64,000 nt of DNA from Typhlomys cinereus (taxonomy: Eukaryota; Chordata; Mammalia; Rodentia; Platacanthomyidae), in assembly GCA_023101885.1 (NCBI GenBank), contig JALPQD010000089.1, forward strand, positions 4,511,087 through 4,575,086, read 5' to 3'. Of this stretch, positions 12,426 to 26,363 are shown in pieces. The position numbers and the translations under genes were made by a program. How positions within the stretch are numbered: the first letter of the stretch is position 1; every line of letters starts with the position of its first letter. The notes beneath the pieces are model-generated. The model was not told the DNA's origin, made no database searches, and saw only the letters and a list, made by a program, of their open reading frames with translations.

Positions 12426-14430
12426 TTTCCACTGGTCCGGGGATTGAGAGTTCAGCTGTGATTTTTTTTAGATTAAAGTTTTAGTGCAGATGGTAACTTA
12501 TGTCTCACCCCCTTCTTGCAAACACCCTGGGAATATGAGACTCAGCCTTCTTCTGTGATTCATAGGCAACTTCATATTTAGCATAAGTGTGTGATTCCAA
12601 CCTTTGAGATCGTTGACAATTGTTATGCAACTCTCCATGTGTAATTTAAGGACCTGGAAATAGTCTTTCCTTCTGCTGGGGGTAAAAAACATACATCAGC
12701 CTTCTAAAATAAACTGGTGGGAGCTTTGGATTCACACTCTTCAGCATTTACCATGCGGGAGATCTAGGCAGGAGTGAAAATGCTGAATCACAGAAGTTTC
12801 ATATTCATGCAAACTGCTGTATCTGGGGTGAGAGCTGGGAATCCAATATCTTTTCATGTTAGTTACACTTTTTATAGAACTGTTTGATGGACATCAAAGA
12901 AGGGAAGTTTGGGGCTGGCGTGTCAGTCAGTTTTGATGCAGCATCTAACTTGATTGTGTGACAGAGTAAAGACTTAGAAGGACAGTCTTAAAGATACTGT
13001 TCTTTACATCTAAACAAAATTACACTTTCATAACTTTAATTGCTGCCCAAGTGATGCTGACCTGTATGCTATTACATTTAACTTTCATAGACTACATATT
13101 GTTGTTTTTTTTTTACCAAAAATTCAAGTAAACAAAAATTTCCAGTGATGTTTTCACATGCCCACCTGTTAACATTCATTTTGATACTTTCATGGACAAG
13201 GCGATATCTGAGACTCATAATTATAACACAGCCTACTGAGTTGAAGTATTCGTACGGAAAATATTCATGAGTTGAGCCCTTTATTTAAGCAAATGAACGT
13301 GGCCTTAATAAGATTGTAGCAAACACATAATCATTCTTGTGACTGTTTCTACAATATTTTGCATGCTTTCTTCCCTCGGGACAATCTCCCTTTCTATTGC
13401 CCCTCTGAGAAATGCCTCCTCCTCATGCTTTGTCATTTGTCTTGGTGCAGGTCCCTGAGTCCTAATGTGGAGTCCAGCCCAGGACCTCTGATGGATCTCA
13501 GTTTGTGCTTGAAAAATTCAGGCATCTCCTGAGATCAGGGTCCACTTTGCTAACTCTAGACCTTTACCTCAGGAACCAAGTACTGTGTGTAAAGCCAACT
13601 GCGTGCTGCCTCATTGGAGGTCAAGGGAAGAATCAAGAGTTGCCTTCCTTGCATTTCAATAATGCACAAAGTTTTAATCCCCCTGTAGCACTCAGTGGAC
13701 ACTTTCTGTCCATAACACAAACTTAAAAACTTGTTTTTTTGGGGAAGGGGTATTGCTTGAGGCTCTCATAAAGAAACTTGTCTGAATAGAACTCTCTATA
13801 AATTAGTAGAGTGGTAAAGTTCACGACTTTCCTTTTCATAACTTTACACTGAGATTCATATTTAAACTTGGGATAATCCTGTCCATATTTTATGCACAGT
13901 ATGATGACGGTGGCTGATGGCTGAGGCTTTGCATTAAGGCTGGGGATTGAAGCACTAAGCAAGGTAGAAGGCAGAGTGTATTTGCAATGGGATCTTGCAC
14001 AGACAGAAAGAAAGCACGTTCTTTTTCTCTTTCTCCTGCCTAATGTCTTCAACTCAGCCAACAATCCAAGGGCTGTAAAGACATGATACTAACGAGGCCT
14101 TCTGCAGAGGTGAAAGGTAATTTAATTCAGCTGTTGAGCAGGCTTCCCTCCTAGCACACTCAGGTAAACTCTTACAGGACCTTGGCCACTCTCCCTTCTG
14201 TCTAACGTGGACTTGTGAGGCAGGCTACAGAGTGAGTCAGTTACTTGCACATTATGGATTGCAATTTGGAGCTGTCTTTGCTACTAGGGAATCAATTTCA
14301 TTTTGTTCGGAGCCCGAGGCGATGAGGCCTCTGTCTCTGTGATACCTTCAAATCACCGACCTTCTAAAGTTCCAAACCCCATTCCCACAACCTTTGCTGG
14401 GTAGCTGGGCAGATTAACCTTCAGAGAAGA
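12426..14430. other. unassigned, repeat-poor sequence
   Basis: No SINE, LINE or LTR signature was recognised. Sequence complexity is normal. If the 12.3-kb donor is real, this would be the start of a first intron. No splice acceptor plus coding frame could be supported. Confidence 0.45.
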
Positions 14431-14439
14431 GTTTTTTTT

Positions 14440-15020
14440 TTTTTTTAAATAAATCAAGGAACACTCAGATTAAGTTAAAGAAACAAACTGCCAATGAGCA
14501 ACAACATTCAGATGTGCTGTTAGGTAACATACACATCGCCTCTTAGCCATCAGTTTGCTAAAGTAGATGTTGAAGCCTTCCAGACATTTCTGTATATGCA
14601 TTTTGACTTTATAGGCCTCTGCTGGTCAAGCAAAAGGAAGAAAAAGAAAAAAGCGCAAAAGCAGCTTCTCAGCTTTCCAGAAATGCACACAGGTGCTGAA
14701 TTCGGAGAAAATTACGTGGCTATGCTCACGAGCTGATTTTTCCCAAATTGCCTGGAATTACACACTAGTTGTAACAATGGCATATTGTCTGTCGCTGTCA
14801 GGGTTGCGCTGAGTGAAAGCTGTAAATTAGAAAGAAGACAACACTCTACAGTTTTGATATTGAAGAGAATTGGCACCCAGATGGTAATGCTTTTTATAGC
14901 AATACATGGGATGGCATTGCAAGTGCCATGGCTGCTGCCCTTTTACAGTCGCTCCACTGTAAAGGTTGAGGGACTGATTACTAATCTTGCAAACTCAGGA
15001 AAATAAACATCCTCCTCAGG
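14440..15020. promoter_or_regulatory. candidate conserved non-coding element
   Basis: Repeat-free, high-complexity sequence with short AT-rich motifs of the kind common in developmental enhancers ('gtaaattag', 'gcaaactcagg') and a palindromic pair 'ttttacagtcg...ccactgtaaa' near 14941-14962. No coding frame is supported. This is a judgement from sequence texture only; conservation was not tested. Confidence 0.2.
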
Positions 15021-15586
15021 TTCAACCTTCCATCTTTGTCAGCCTCTCTTTCCACTTCTGAAGTTCCCAAGTTTGATTCCATCCTAATTCCAAATTCAAC
15101 CAACATTAGATACTATGATTTACTGTTATAATTTTAATTTTGAGAGCTTTCTTAACTCTGGGTTCTAAAACTTCTGGGGCCACAGTGGTATCTTGACTAA
15201 GCAAAGGTACAGAAAGTGAGCCACCTAGTGGCGAAGAAGAAGAATTTTCATGTTTATTTGAGTCAGAATGTTGCTCATTTTCTGTTGAATATCAAGGAGG
15301 GATGTGGGTTTATAAACGCTTCATTTAAGGATATGTTCTCAATTTTAAAGATGATTTTGTTTACTAATATACATTTATTTGCTCTTCTTCAGTTTTCAAC
15401 TTGATATGGTCTGTCCCTGTCTTCTCTAGCATCTGTTCCTTTTTTGGACACATTTGAAAAAACAATGCTTATGCTGTTTTCTACATACTGAAGATGCGTG
15501 TTACACATAATAAGATGCCAAAGTACAGAAAAACTTCATAAATAAAGCAATAAACTTGCATACTATTCATGGGTATTCCAATGAAT

Positions 15587-15588
15587 TT

Positions 15589-15665
<77 letters not shown>
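15587..15665. repeat. (TTTA)n-(TG)n compound microsatellite
   Basis: A TTTA tetranucleotide array (15587-15624) runs directly into a (TG)n array (15625-15665). The following 'atcatcctggattgctgtacc' resembles the body of the minus-strand SINE at 31.9 kb, so the array is probably the tail of a truncated SINE. Confidence 0.9.
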
Positions 15666-15667
<2 letters not shown>

Positions 15668-15848
15668 CTCCAAAGTTGACTTTTGAAATCATCCTGGATT
15701 GCTGTACCTCCTTTTTCTATGACATTTTAATAGGCTTCATTCAAATATAATTTAATATACCTTCATGTGTATCCTGAAGAAATATTTTTATATCTATATA
15801 TCAAGTAAAACTGTACATATATTTTCTGCATGTATATATACACATATA

Positions 15849-15854
<6 letters not shown>

Positions 15855-15886
<32 letters not shown>
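15855..15886. repeat. (CA)n microsatellite
   Basis: A pure CA array flanked by AT-rich alternating sequence ('tatatatacacatata'). Confidence 0.95.
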
Positions 15887-15888
<2 letters not shown>

Positions 15889-15959
15889 GATATACACATA
15901 TCTATATATGTTCTAAATCAAACTATACATATTATCTATGATTTCCTGGTATTTTTAAG

Positions 15960-18289
15960 ATTTAACTTCACTAATTAACTTCCAAGCCACATCAGCCCCG
16001 TCCTACTTTCCTTGCTGCCTTGAGGCAAGCTGCCTTTCTGCCTGGTTGGCTGTTACTGGAGCTAGTTGAGTGAAGGCCTATGTCAAGACCAGAAGTTGCA
16101 GTTTGGAGATCTTAGTGAGGTCATGCCCTTGGGAACTAGAGTTTCTTCTATATCTCCAGTGTAAAGGCACTGGTGAAAATAAGGGACATGTTTATTCTAA
16201 GTGTTTTTTTTTTCCAATTTAGATCAAATTGGGTGTGGGGGATGGAGGATTGGTTTAATTTGTACATTATCTGGGTCACAAAGAGAGCAAATTTGTGAGT
16301 CAAGTGGAAGGGAATTGGTTAATACCTTAATTCTCTTTTTAATAATGGTGGCATTTTGAGAGAATACTGGTTAGGACCACATGTATTAATCTGCCACTCT
16401 GAGATCTCTCTCTCTCTCTCTCTCTTCCTTCACTTTGTATCTCCCTTTCTCTGTCTATTTTCCTTCTTCTCTTTCTCTCTTTCCTGCTCAAATTTCTTCA
16501 TCTTTTTTCTTTCTTTTAACTTATGAATCCTACATCCTTATTTAACCTTCTAATTTCTTACTTAAGATTCTGCATTCTGCATTCAACGTTCACTATGGAT
16601 TGTGATACATTTGGCTGATTCTTTCCTACACTGCCCTTTAAATGTATGCAAATGGAAATTTTGATGAATTTGAATATTGTAAGGATTTTCTGCATAAATC
16701 ACTCCAGGTTAAAAAAATAAGTCGACTTAGTTAAATATCTGAATATTTTGGGACCCTCCTGATTTGCTTCTGAACTGGGGATATTTCATGCATATCCCTT
16801 CGGGGCAGCACATGCTCTCTTCAGAAAAATCAGGCTCATTCTGAGCTTTAAAGAAAACTTACCTGTCCTATGTATGGCTGATGTCAATTGAACCTTTGAG
16901 TGGATCGCAATGTCTGTGTGATTACTCCTGTTATCTAGTCCACAAAATTAAATACATAGCTCTAGAATTATCACTGTAATTTAATAGAAGGAATAACTTA
17001 GAAAACCATTCTACTCTGTCTATGCAATAATGCAAAGCTTTCTGGAGTATAGTGATTATGAATTGTCTTGTTGTAGACACAGGTAATAATACCTAATCAT
17101 CCTATCTAAATTGCATACTTTAGAACAAATAAAAAACATTCTTTCATTTTATTCAGGTGATAGCTGACGTCCGTTAGCAACAAAGAGTAAGTCAGGCGTT
17201 TTACTACACTATCTTAAGTCCCCTGTAATGGACATATGATGTGTTCATGGATTTCTTTAATTCTAGGTGAATAGTTTCCAATTCATCATTGGATTTCCAC
17301 AGTGATTGCCTTTTAACAGTATCAACAACATGATTTCAATTCCTTACTGCTTTCCTTAAATGTAGTAACACTTAAAAAAATAAAAAAAGAAGAAATGATA
17401 TGCTTTATGCTGCCTCAGACTCTGGAGATTTTGCATGTCAGTAAACAGATTTAAAGGAAAATATTTGCTTGAAAAATCCAAGTAATAACTTTGATTTGAT
17501 GGAATTTTGTGTTTACAACCTTCCTGGCAGGCTCCAACATGCCCACCTTCCCCATGATGAAATGAATATTGCATTTGATTGAGAGAATCTGATGTGAGGT
17601 AACTGAAGATTTTGGCTCAAGGCTTGGAGGACCAGAAAATACCAGAAAAGTACCAGAAAAGTGTCTGACCAATGTAATTTGTAAAAACTGTTTGTAAGCG
17701 ACTAGGGGAGAGTCACAGTCATCTTAAATATAGAAATACAGAACACAGATGTTCCTAAAACTGTTGTTTTCTGTGCTAATTTTGGGACTAATCCCCAGGA
17801 AGGTGAATAAAAGGAGGAATCTGTTTGAGAAAGTCGGCATCCTTGTGTACACTTGACTAGACATGCTAGTCTGCAAGTAAGGATCGTCCCTCTTCAGCTA
17901 CTAAGTGAATATTATGTGGCTAGCTCCTTGTTGTTAATGTGAGCTCTCCTGCTGAGATGAACAAACACCTGTAACCAGGAATCATAACATTCCCTTAGGC
18001 TGTTGGATGGTGATTTATCAGCAACAATGCAGGTGAACTGCTACAATGATGGATACTAACAAGCTTTCTTTTAGCCTTCTAATCAGCATGTCTCAAAACC
18101 TACATGAACACTGTTACAATTTAAGGTTTCTGGGATGGTATATTAAAACCTAGAAATTTTACATAGTGATGCTTAGGATTGCCATCACAACAGGTAGACA
18201 AGTCTGAGTTACACCTTCCTTGGTCCCACTGTTCAGATAGACACATTGTGTTTTGAATTAAATAAGTTCTTTTTCAATCATTATTTTCA
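15960..18289. other. unassigned sequence
   Basis: No gene or clear transposon was recognised. It includes a CT-rich patch at 16406-16510. The sequence near 16650-17000 looks repeat-free. A block at about 16950-16985 shows a short chance-level resemblance to 18S rRNA, discussed under rejected items. Confidence 0.45.
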
Positions 18290-18478
18290 TGTGTCTCTCT
18301 GTGTGTCTACATATGTGTCTGTGTGAATCACAGGGCACTGTGTGTGCCTGTGAAGGCCCAAGGGTGACTTTGGGAATCACCTTGAATTACCTATTCTTTG
18401 CTTTGCTCTGAAGTTTCCCAGGCTCCACCTTCCAGGATCAGACATGTAGACAGCTACTTTGGCAGTGACTTAGTAATG
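18290..18478 (-). repeat. B2/B3-like SINE fragment (minus)
   Basis: It starts with a degenerate (TG)n stretch and then shares 'ctgtgtgtgcctgt', 'ctttgctctgaagtttcccaggct' and 'aggatcagacatgtagac' with the SINE at 26.36-26.46 kb. The tRNA-related end is missing, so it is truncated. Confidence 0.5.
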
Positions 18479-19315
18479 CATGCTGCAATTACTAACAAAC
18501 TATAAATCTGCTAGCTATGCTAAGGATCTAAGTCATTCAAGACTTTGACAAATAATTACTGAGATTGCTGTCTCCTAAAATAAGTTTTTAATAAAGAGAT
18601 CCAATCTGAAAGAAAATTGTATCTTTGGGATGACTTCTCCTAAGCCCAGGCAGACTTCAAATAATTACTATTTCTTTTGAGGAAATTAAACACACCGCAT
18701 TCATGGGAATACTGCTAGGACCTAGACCTACCTCAGGTAACCCTAGGATGGAGTCTTAAATGAAGCCAGCAAGGTCAATCACCTGGTCAGGATTCCTAGG
18801 CTTCAGGGAATTTATTCACAAGGAGGCATCTGGAAATAAAGGACAGGTTTATGTCCTTTGTCCTCAGAAGACACTACATGACCTCAGTTTTCTCTTCCTC
18901 TCAGTAAGGGCCAAGCAGAAGCAGGCACTATGAAACATCCAACTTGTGATTTGCAAAACTTCTCCTTTCCTCTCTTTAAACATGCTTTCATAGTATTTAG
19001 GACTTATTTTGATTTTTCTCTGAAGAGTCTAACTTTTTTTTTGCCCGGTGGTTGCTTGCCAATCTCTAAGCATGCTTCTCCTAATCAGCTGTGGAAATTC
19101 CCAGCTCATATCCACAGAGCCTCTGATCCTACTTGTTTGCTGCTTTAAAATAAGTATAAAAATTTCCTTTCCTCTTTAATAACTTTGATTTTATAGAGTA
19201 AATGGACCCATACCTTTAAACTTGTGCCAATGTAATCTAGAATTTTATAGTTAAGTGGTAATAGCATTTCAAATGTTCATTTCTTAATCCTCAAACCTTG
19301 TGTATTCCCTGGTAG
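18479..19315. other. unassigned sequence
   Basis: No recognisable repeat or gene. Short open frames lack motifs. Confidence 0.4.
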
Positions 19316-19802
19316 TGTGTATGTGTGTATGGGATGCATGCATATGTGTATGTGTGTTTTTCATGTGTGAGTAGGTGCACACAGGTGCACATGCTCATGA
19401 GTGCAACGTGCCTGGAGACCCGAGCATGATGCTGGGTATCATCCTCATCCTCAGTTGATCCCCCACCGTGTTGTTATTAGCCCAGGTCTCTAAATAAATG
19501 CAGAACACAACATAATGGCCAGGCTTGCTATCGAGCTTGTTCTGGAGCCTGTCAGACTCCACCTTTAGAAACTGTAATTATGCATGAGTGACATCCGGCT
19601 TGCCCAACATCTTACTTGGGATCCGGGAATCTGAACTCCAGTCTTCTTACTTGTGGATTAAGAAATGGTGGGGTGAAAGAGAAGTGCAATGGCATCGGGA
19701 ATAAATGGATGAAAATAGCAGAAATTCACTGTCTTCCTGTATGCAACACCAAGAAGAGTTCCAAAGTGCTTTAACCACTGAGCAATCTCCCCAGCTTATC
19801 TC
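19316..19802 (-). repeat. B4-like SINE (minus), with internal extra sequence
   Basis: A (TG)n-like start is followed by B1-derived sequence ('gcccaggtctctaaataaat', 'gccaggcttgctatcgagct') and an ID-like end ('gatccgggaatctgaactcc'). About 110 bp later there is a second tRNA-like end ('tgctttaaccactgagcaatc', 'ctccccagc'). The double end suggests an insertion inside the SINE, or two adjacent SINEs. Confidence 0.55.
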
Positions 19803-22800
19803 AAGTATTTTAAAAATAATTACCAAGAACGATCTTACCACCACAGTTCACCAACTCCACCATTAGCTGAGGAAGGTGCTCTGTAAGAATGCTCTTACCT
19901 CCTTGCTTTCGGTCATACTAGTCCACAGTTGTGGTGCCATTTATATTGAGTAAAAGTTTCCTGGAAGCATTATGTGCTGTGTAATTTGGCTTCCTTCTGT
20001 GTTTATTAAAATTTCTATCATTGGTTCAAGGCATGAGCTTATCCCTACAATATCCATATAAATTCTTTCAGGTGGGCCTAAATTAGCTTCTTTAATTTTT
20101 TTGCCAACTTTGAATATTAGCTTAATCTGGGATTTAGTCTTGTTGAAAAATTATTAATTTTATATTTTTTATAATGCTCCTTATTCTAAAATTTATATGA
20201 GCAGTATAAAATCACACTTATGCCAAACATCATAATTTTATTAAACATTTGACTTGACATTCAGTAAAAAAACCACAAAATAAATAGCTTTTAGTAGCTT
20301 TAACAACAATTACATTTTTGCTGTCTCTTGCATATTGTTATTATGATGCCACTTTACCTAAATCCGAGGTTAGTCAGACACTAATAGAATAGTGAGTTTG
20401 AAACTTGGTTCTTGTTTGTCTCTGATGTTTTCCTTTCAGAAAGCATTTAAGAAGTTATCATATTCTATAATGTGAATTGGTCAGGAAAACGAAAATAAGC
20501 TCCAGCAAATGGTGAAGTATTATCATTCCCCAAAGAACAAAGATCACAGCAGGTAGACAATAGCGAGAGGTGATACCCTGTGAATATTTGGTAATATAAA
20601 ATCATTTGAGTGAGAGCAATACTTCTATTTGCTTTTTAGAAAGGTAAACTAGAAACACTAACATTACAAATTATGGATCCTAGAAAGATAAAGATAACAT
20701 ATAACAAATGAATATTATAGTCAATATGAGTATATTGGCTTGTTTCTAAAATGTATTATATTGCTGTATTTCTCCCTCGGGCTGTTCCCTGGAGACAAGT
20801 GAGAAGATCTTTTTAGACTGATGAATATTTGATTTCTTTTCAATTGTATTTTCAGTTTGCTGTAGGGAGAGAAGATGCAGAGAGCTAGGAGAGTATCAAG
20901 GGAATCTGAACAACTATTTTATAAAGTTAGAGATTGACTAGTGCACAGATGTGTAAGACAAATCTTTTCCTCCAGATCTGTCTCCTAACATCAGTTGGAC
21001 AATGTAATTTAAAGCTGATATTGTAAAACTATGGACTTCATTGTTTTCTCATAGACTGTGGGAAACATGGTAAATTTGGCTTACACTAAGCTCACACTTC
21101 AGAATATGTGGAAGGTCCATTAAATATCCTTATTTCCTTGGCCTCAAACATACTTAATAAAACTAATATTATTGAAGAATCCCAAATTACAAGCCTTAAT
21201 TTTAAAGAAGAAAAGATTCCTTTGTCTACAGAACCTTTTCACAGGAGCCGAGGGTAAGACTGGGAAAGAAATGGTTCACTTCTTTTGGTTTTATTGCTCC
21301 TACGTTCTACATAATTTAGGTCTCTTGCTTGGCTAAGCTTCTGTAGCAGAAAACACTGAATCAAATGGACACGCGCTAAAAACAAAACCCAGTAGTCTAG
21401 GAAATGTACGAAAGGCCGTGATTTGCAAACTCCATACTTGAAGTGTCCCTCTGCAGGTAGAAGGAATTGAGGTCAGGGTCAGAATGCAGATGCATTATAT
21501 GGTCAGAATAAAGTGTTCATGCCACACTCTAAGTCATAAGATGGGAGATGTTGAGTTAACATGACATAGGCAAGGCAGCTCAGAGAGAGAGAGAGATAAT
21601 GGAGCAAGGATTTAAAGGTAACTCATACGACTGTCTTAGATAATCTTGATACAAATTTATCATTCTTGCCTTAAAACAAGAGAACAAACACTTTCCATTT
21701 CTGTCACCAACATGGCTGCATAGTGAATTTCTGACCTGGTGGGTGTGGCAATGCTGACAGACCTCAGCAAGTTGTAGGGTGCTTGGTTTGTGTGCTTGTG
21801 CTGCGTCCTAGTTAGGTGTGTTTTCTTATACATGCTGTGCTTAGCAGTTCTTGACCATTATTTACTTTTTCCAAACCAGTCACATGAGGTTATGAAGTCT
21901 GCTTATGATCTCTCTAGGGATGAGGAAGTTCCCCTCCGTGAGAAGCTAAAAAAAAGTCACAAAAATCCTAACCCCATAATCCCAGCTGTGTCCTTGGACA
22001 AGATCTCCTCCTGCCCATCAATTTATTTGTAGCTGTTATTCCCTAGTTACTGAAGTAAAATTCATATGGAACGAGTACCCCGGGGTGAAGCCACACATCT
22101 GAGGTACTCCTGGAATCTTTTGAAGAAGTAATAGATCATTTGAATTCAGCTCCTAATTTAGAGCATGGTTTTCTCTAAAAGCTAGCAATCTTAAACAAAT
22201 TTCTAGTTATGGACTCACATAATCCTTGGTTCTGGACTTGGAAGCTCTGTATGGCTAACAAATGCCACAGTGAGGATTATGACATGGCCACAGAGCTCAG
22301 GAGCTTGGCCAAGGGACACAATACTTGGGAAAAACTATATGGCAAGTACTTTAACAAAACAATAGTGTCAAGACTTTTGGTCATAAGAAACCAATAAAAG
22401 AACTTTCCTAATGTTGTACCTATTGACTTGTGTTTTGAAGGAGAAATCCCAGACATCAAAGGATGTATAAAAATAAATGCTAGAGATGTAAACATCTCTC
22501 TCTGATCCACACCGTTTTCTCATTTCCATTTAGAAAGTGTATAGAGGATGCAGAGCAAATACAGAGAAAAACAATATAATGTTACAAAAAATAGGTAATA
22601 CCCAACTTTCTTCGCTATAGTAAATGTCAGTGACTAAGCCAAAAAGGGATTTGAAACCCAAAGCTATCTCACATCAATAATGGATTGTGGCAACATTAAT
22701 TGCAAAAGTGACAATCTTCCAAAAATATATCATCCTCCTGCAATAAAAACATAATTGGATTTATAATTACTGGACAGAGCCAAGTGCAAGAACTTGGCTA

Positions 22801-23585
22801 CTTATGGATTTCTCTGTGGTTCTTTGTGTGTGACCTTGGGGATCACATCTGGGGGAAGAACAGGAAGGGAAGAAGAATTCTGAAGGGAAGGAATAACAGG
22901 ATTCCTCTCATGCTAGAAAATTCATCATTATTATCCTGAGTCAAATCTGTACAAGCGATAAATTGTTTCCCCAGCAATACAAAATATTCTAATAATTTCC
23001 CAACATTATTCAAATTTTAAAAAGTAGTTCTGCAAAAAAATGTTCTATAGAAATGTAGGGATGTTCTTTTAGGGATGTTCTCCCTTCTGTGGTCAATTTT
23101 AAAAAGATAGCATTTAAATTAAAATTAGTGAAATAAAAATGTGTTTTAGAATAGCTAAGTGCTATGGGGCTCTAAAGGTAATGTGAGGTGATAAAATTTA
23201 TTCACTTTTTTGCATTTTTAATTTGACTAAAAATGCTTGTTACTTGGAAATTTGTCAATGTCTAAGATGACACATTTATTAATTTACAAATTTGATAAAG
23301 CAATATGCTTGTTACATGGCTATATAAAGGGATGATTATGAACATAGAAAGGAAATATACAAAGGATTTCATAACTATAACATCATCCTCTTTTAGTCTT
23401 TATACTATCATCACATTTTAATTCTATTATTTTTCCCCATATAGACATATGGTTTCACTGCCAGAGAATTATTCACACTCACAATTTAACCTGGTCCTGT
23501 GATCCTTTCATTGACTTAAAGTATAAAGAAGAAAGCAGTAAAAATTGTTGATTTTTCTTTTCCTTACTTATATAAGTACTATTTA
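19803..23585. other. unassigned AT-rich sequence
   Basis: A long interval in which I recognise no LINE, SINE, LTR, gene or RNA. Open frames are short and scattered. A (GA)n patch lies near 21579-21596. It could hold intron sequence and decayed repeats. Confidence 0.5.
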
Positions 23586-23589
23586 TCAC

Positions 23590-24280
23590 ACATTTTTAAT
23601 TTTTTCCATTTCTTTTAAAATTATTTTTTCTTGTTTTACAAGCATAATAAGTAGTTGTCCTTATCGCCCTCCTGCCTCCCTCCTTCCCTCCTCCTTTCCT
23701 CTCCCACTCTCCCCTCTCTTCACCAATCCATCCCTCTCTTTCCCTCCCTCCTTCCTGTTTGTCTGCTTCTGTGTGTTACAAGGTTCCCTTCAGATTGTCT
23801 GTTTCAGTAAGGGCTCAGGCCCTTTTGGCATATTAAGTGCTCTTTCCTTGAGTAGACCCACTGATAAGGCCATGCCCTTCACCTGTCTAGCTTTAGCCCC
23901 TGAGTTTCCTACTGTATGTAATCATTTCTCCTGAGCTTCTCTCCAGTCTATGAGGGAATGGTGATATGTCAGCCGTTGTGCAGGTCTGATGAAGATAAGT
24001 CTCATTGCAGTGAGTTCCTGGATGCAGCAGCCCTATTTTGAATGAAATGTTTTGTCCCTCAGTGGACCTACCCATTTTTAGGCTCTTACAATCTTACCAC
24101 TCCCTCTTCCACAAAATTCCCTGTGCCTTAGGATGGGAAGAGACTTAGTTGGCCCGATTCAGGCTGAGCATATTAGGGTTGCCAGTTCTCTGTATTCCAA
24201 TTGGTTGTTGTGTATTTCTTTGCTCTTCCATTTCACCAGCGTGTGTCTTGTTTGGGTGTTGGGTTTTATCTAAAGATAAA
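23590..24280 (-). repeat. LINE-1 3' UTR (minus)
   Basis: The T-rich left end and 'ttttacaagcataataag' block correspond to the 3' terminus of the 49-kb LINE-1. The pyrimidine-rich tract (23668-23758) is the reverse complement of the polypurine tract. The 'ggctcttacaatcttaccac' block is shared with 49611-49630. The rest differs from the 49-kb element, so this is a related but older subfamily. No ORF2 sequence remains, so the copy is very short. Confidence 0.65.
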
Positions 24281-24534
24281 AAAGATATTTTCTAAAAAAT
24301 AAGAAAAAGAACAATATGCTGACATAATTAATTTTACACCTGAATTATCAGAAATATTCAAGCCATTGATCAGGAATACCCATGGGACCTTTAAATATTC
24401 AATGATTTGCCATAATTAGCCATGACTTATGTCACCTTAAATATTTTAAATTGATGTGCTGTATTCATTAATGTGTTTTATTCATTAATAAATGAATTTT
24501 GGGTATAGTCTGAATCGTGAAGATGTGTTTCAGT

Positions 24535-24880
24535 GTCTGAAGAGATGGCTGAGTAGGAAGGATCACTGGTGTTGTAAGAACGAAGACATGGTATTGATTC
24601 TCCAGCACCCATGTGAAACTGGGTATGGAAGCATGTGCTTGCAACCCCAGTCTTAAAAGGGAAAGGTAGGTGAACCCTGGGAGTTTAATGGCAAGCTAGT
24701 CTAGTAGAAACAGTCACCCTTATGTTAAGTGAGGGATATTGTCTTAAGGAAATACGGCAGTGAAGGAGGAAGTCATCTCAAGTTTTTCTCTGCACTTCCT
24801 ATGTGGAAAGAGGGTGTACACACCCACGCACATTCATGCACCACTCACACACACCAAAGTTATACAAACACACATAGTGA
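24535..24880 (+). repeat. RSINE1/B4-like SINE (plus)
   Basis: Starts with a tRNA/ID-like promoter part ('gaagagatggctgagtagga', 'attctccagcacccatgtg'). A B1-derived middle follows ('gaaaggtaggtgaaccctgg', 'ggcaagctagtctagtagaa'). It ends in a CA-rich tail (24815-24880). This is the RSINE1/B4 order of ID then B1. It is moderately diverged. Confidence 0.6.
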
Positions 24881-26299
24881 TAATTGTGTCCGAAAGGTGA
24901 AATTGTGTATTTTCAAATCTCTTGGACTATGTACCCTTGGAATCGCTTATACTGTGTTAACTTGACCAGACACATAGTAAGTACAAATGTATTTTGAACA
25001 AATTAGCAGATAAAGGACATATACTCAGAGAATCTTCAGCTTCAACAAATAACCCAGAATCTGATGTGTTCAATATGATGACCAAACATCCAAGAGATGA
25101 TTTAGCGTTTATGTCTGTTTTACCACCATAATGTTTTCATGGTAAATATAATGGGATTCTTAAAGAAATGCTTCATTCATCATTAGGAAATTGTGATTTT
25201 ATATAGTTTGCTTTTGTTTTCTCTGGGAATCCCAGATCTGCTGTCAGCAGACTTTAGAGTGAAAAAAAAAAAATAGAATCACCAACATGAAGTGACCTGA
25301 AGTTGACTGGATTGACTCATGGCAGAGAACCTAGGATATGATAGATTAAAGATGACTCATTTCCAGATAATTTTAAGTTGAAAGTTAATCCTAGAAGTTC
25401 TAAAAACTCCCTAGACAGTGGCATAAAAAATGGATCTTGGCATGAATGTTTTAAGCTCTGTGAAGTGCACTGTTCCCTATATAGAAGTTCATTTATCTTC
25501 TCTCCACTCAACAATTCCATTTAGTACAGTTCAAAAAGTTCTTTCACATCAACTACTATATGAAGGTTCACAGTCATACCAAAACATTGAGGGTTTTGTT
25601 TTCTCACAGTCCCTTCCTGAAACTGTCTTCTTTTCTCTGTGCTTTAGGGTTTCAAAAAACAAAACAATGATTGGAATGAATGTGAGAATTCTTCCCAGCA
25701 CTTATGTCTCACTATCCTAACAATTTTTAATTACTTTCCTCATTTCAATGAATGCATTTTTATTGTTGTGGACTTTTAACCATTAAATATTTTGTAAGGT
25801 TATATCTTTCTCATTTTAAGCCTTGTGATCCGTTGAATCTAAATTTAAAGCATTAGCAACCTTCCTTAAAGCACAGATCTCCTAATGTTTTGGACTCAGT
25901 CCTTTCCCATGTATGACCCAGTTTTGTGTGTCTGTGAGTTGAACAGAATATAGAAAATGCATAAAATTCATTGATCATGAGTTGTCTTGAAAAATACCTC
26001 ACAAAATCAGCAAGAATTAATGTTAGGAAAGCGTTACCAAATAATTCAGCTTAGAAGTTGTCAAACTTTAGTGGCCATCATATATCTATGGTTGCTTTTA
26101 TTAATTGCTTCCAATGCCCAATTTTCTCATGTGGTATGGTAACAGATGTCCCAAATTTTCAATTTTGATAAATTCTGCAAAGATGATTATCCTGGTGTGG
26201 AGACCATATTTTAAGTATCATTTCTCCACATCTTATTCCTTATTAAGGAGGTGTCATAGCTATCCACATTTTATAGGAAGTTGGTACAAACTAGTGTCC
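24881..26299. other. unassigned AT-rich sequence
   Basis: No recognised repeat or gene. It has a 13-A run near 25262-25273. Open frames at 25.3-25.7 kb have no recognisable domain. Confidence 0.45.
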
Positions 26300-26310
26300 A
26301 AAATATGATT

Positions 26311-26311
26311 T

Positions 26312-26363
<52 letters not shown>

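Noticed and set aside
16795..16820. 'cttcggggcagcacatgc', resembling the 5' part of U6 snRNA
   Set aside because: The similarity stops after a few bases. No U6 body or terminator follows.
16945..16990. Short similarity to 18S rRNA reverse complement ('agctctagaatta')
   Set aside because: Only about 13 bases match exactly and the flanks diverge at once. Not an rRNA gene or a convincing pseudogene.
23545..23934. 129-codon open frame, plus strand
   Set aside because: It lies in a LINE-1 3' UTR on its antisense strand, and the pyrimidine tract keeps the frame open.
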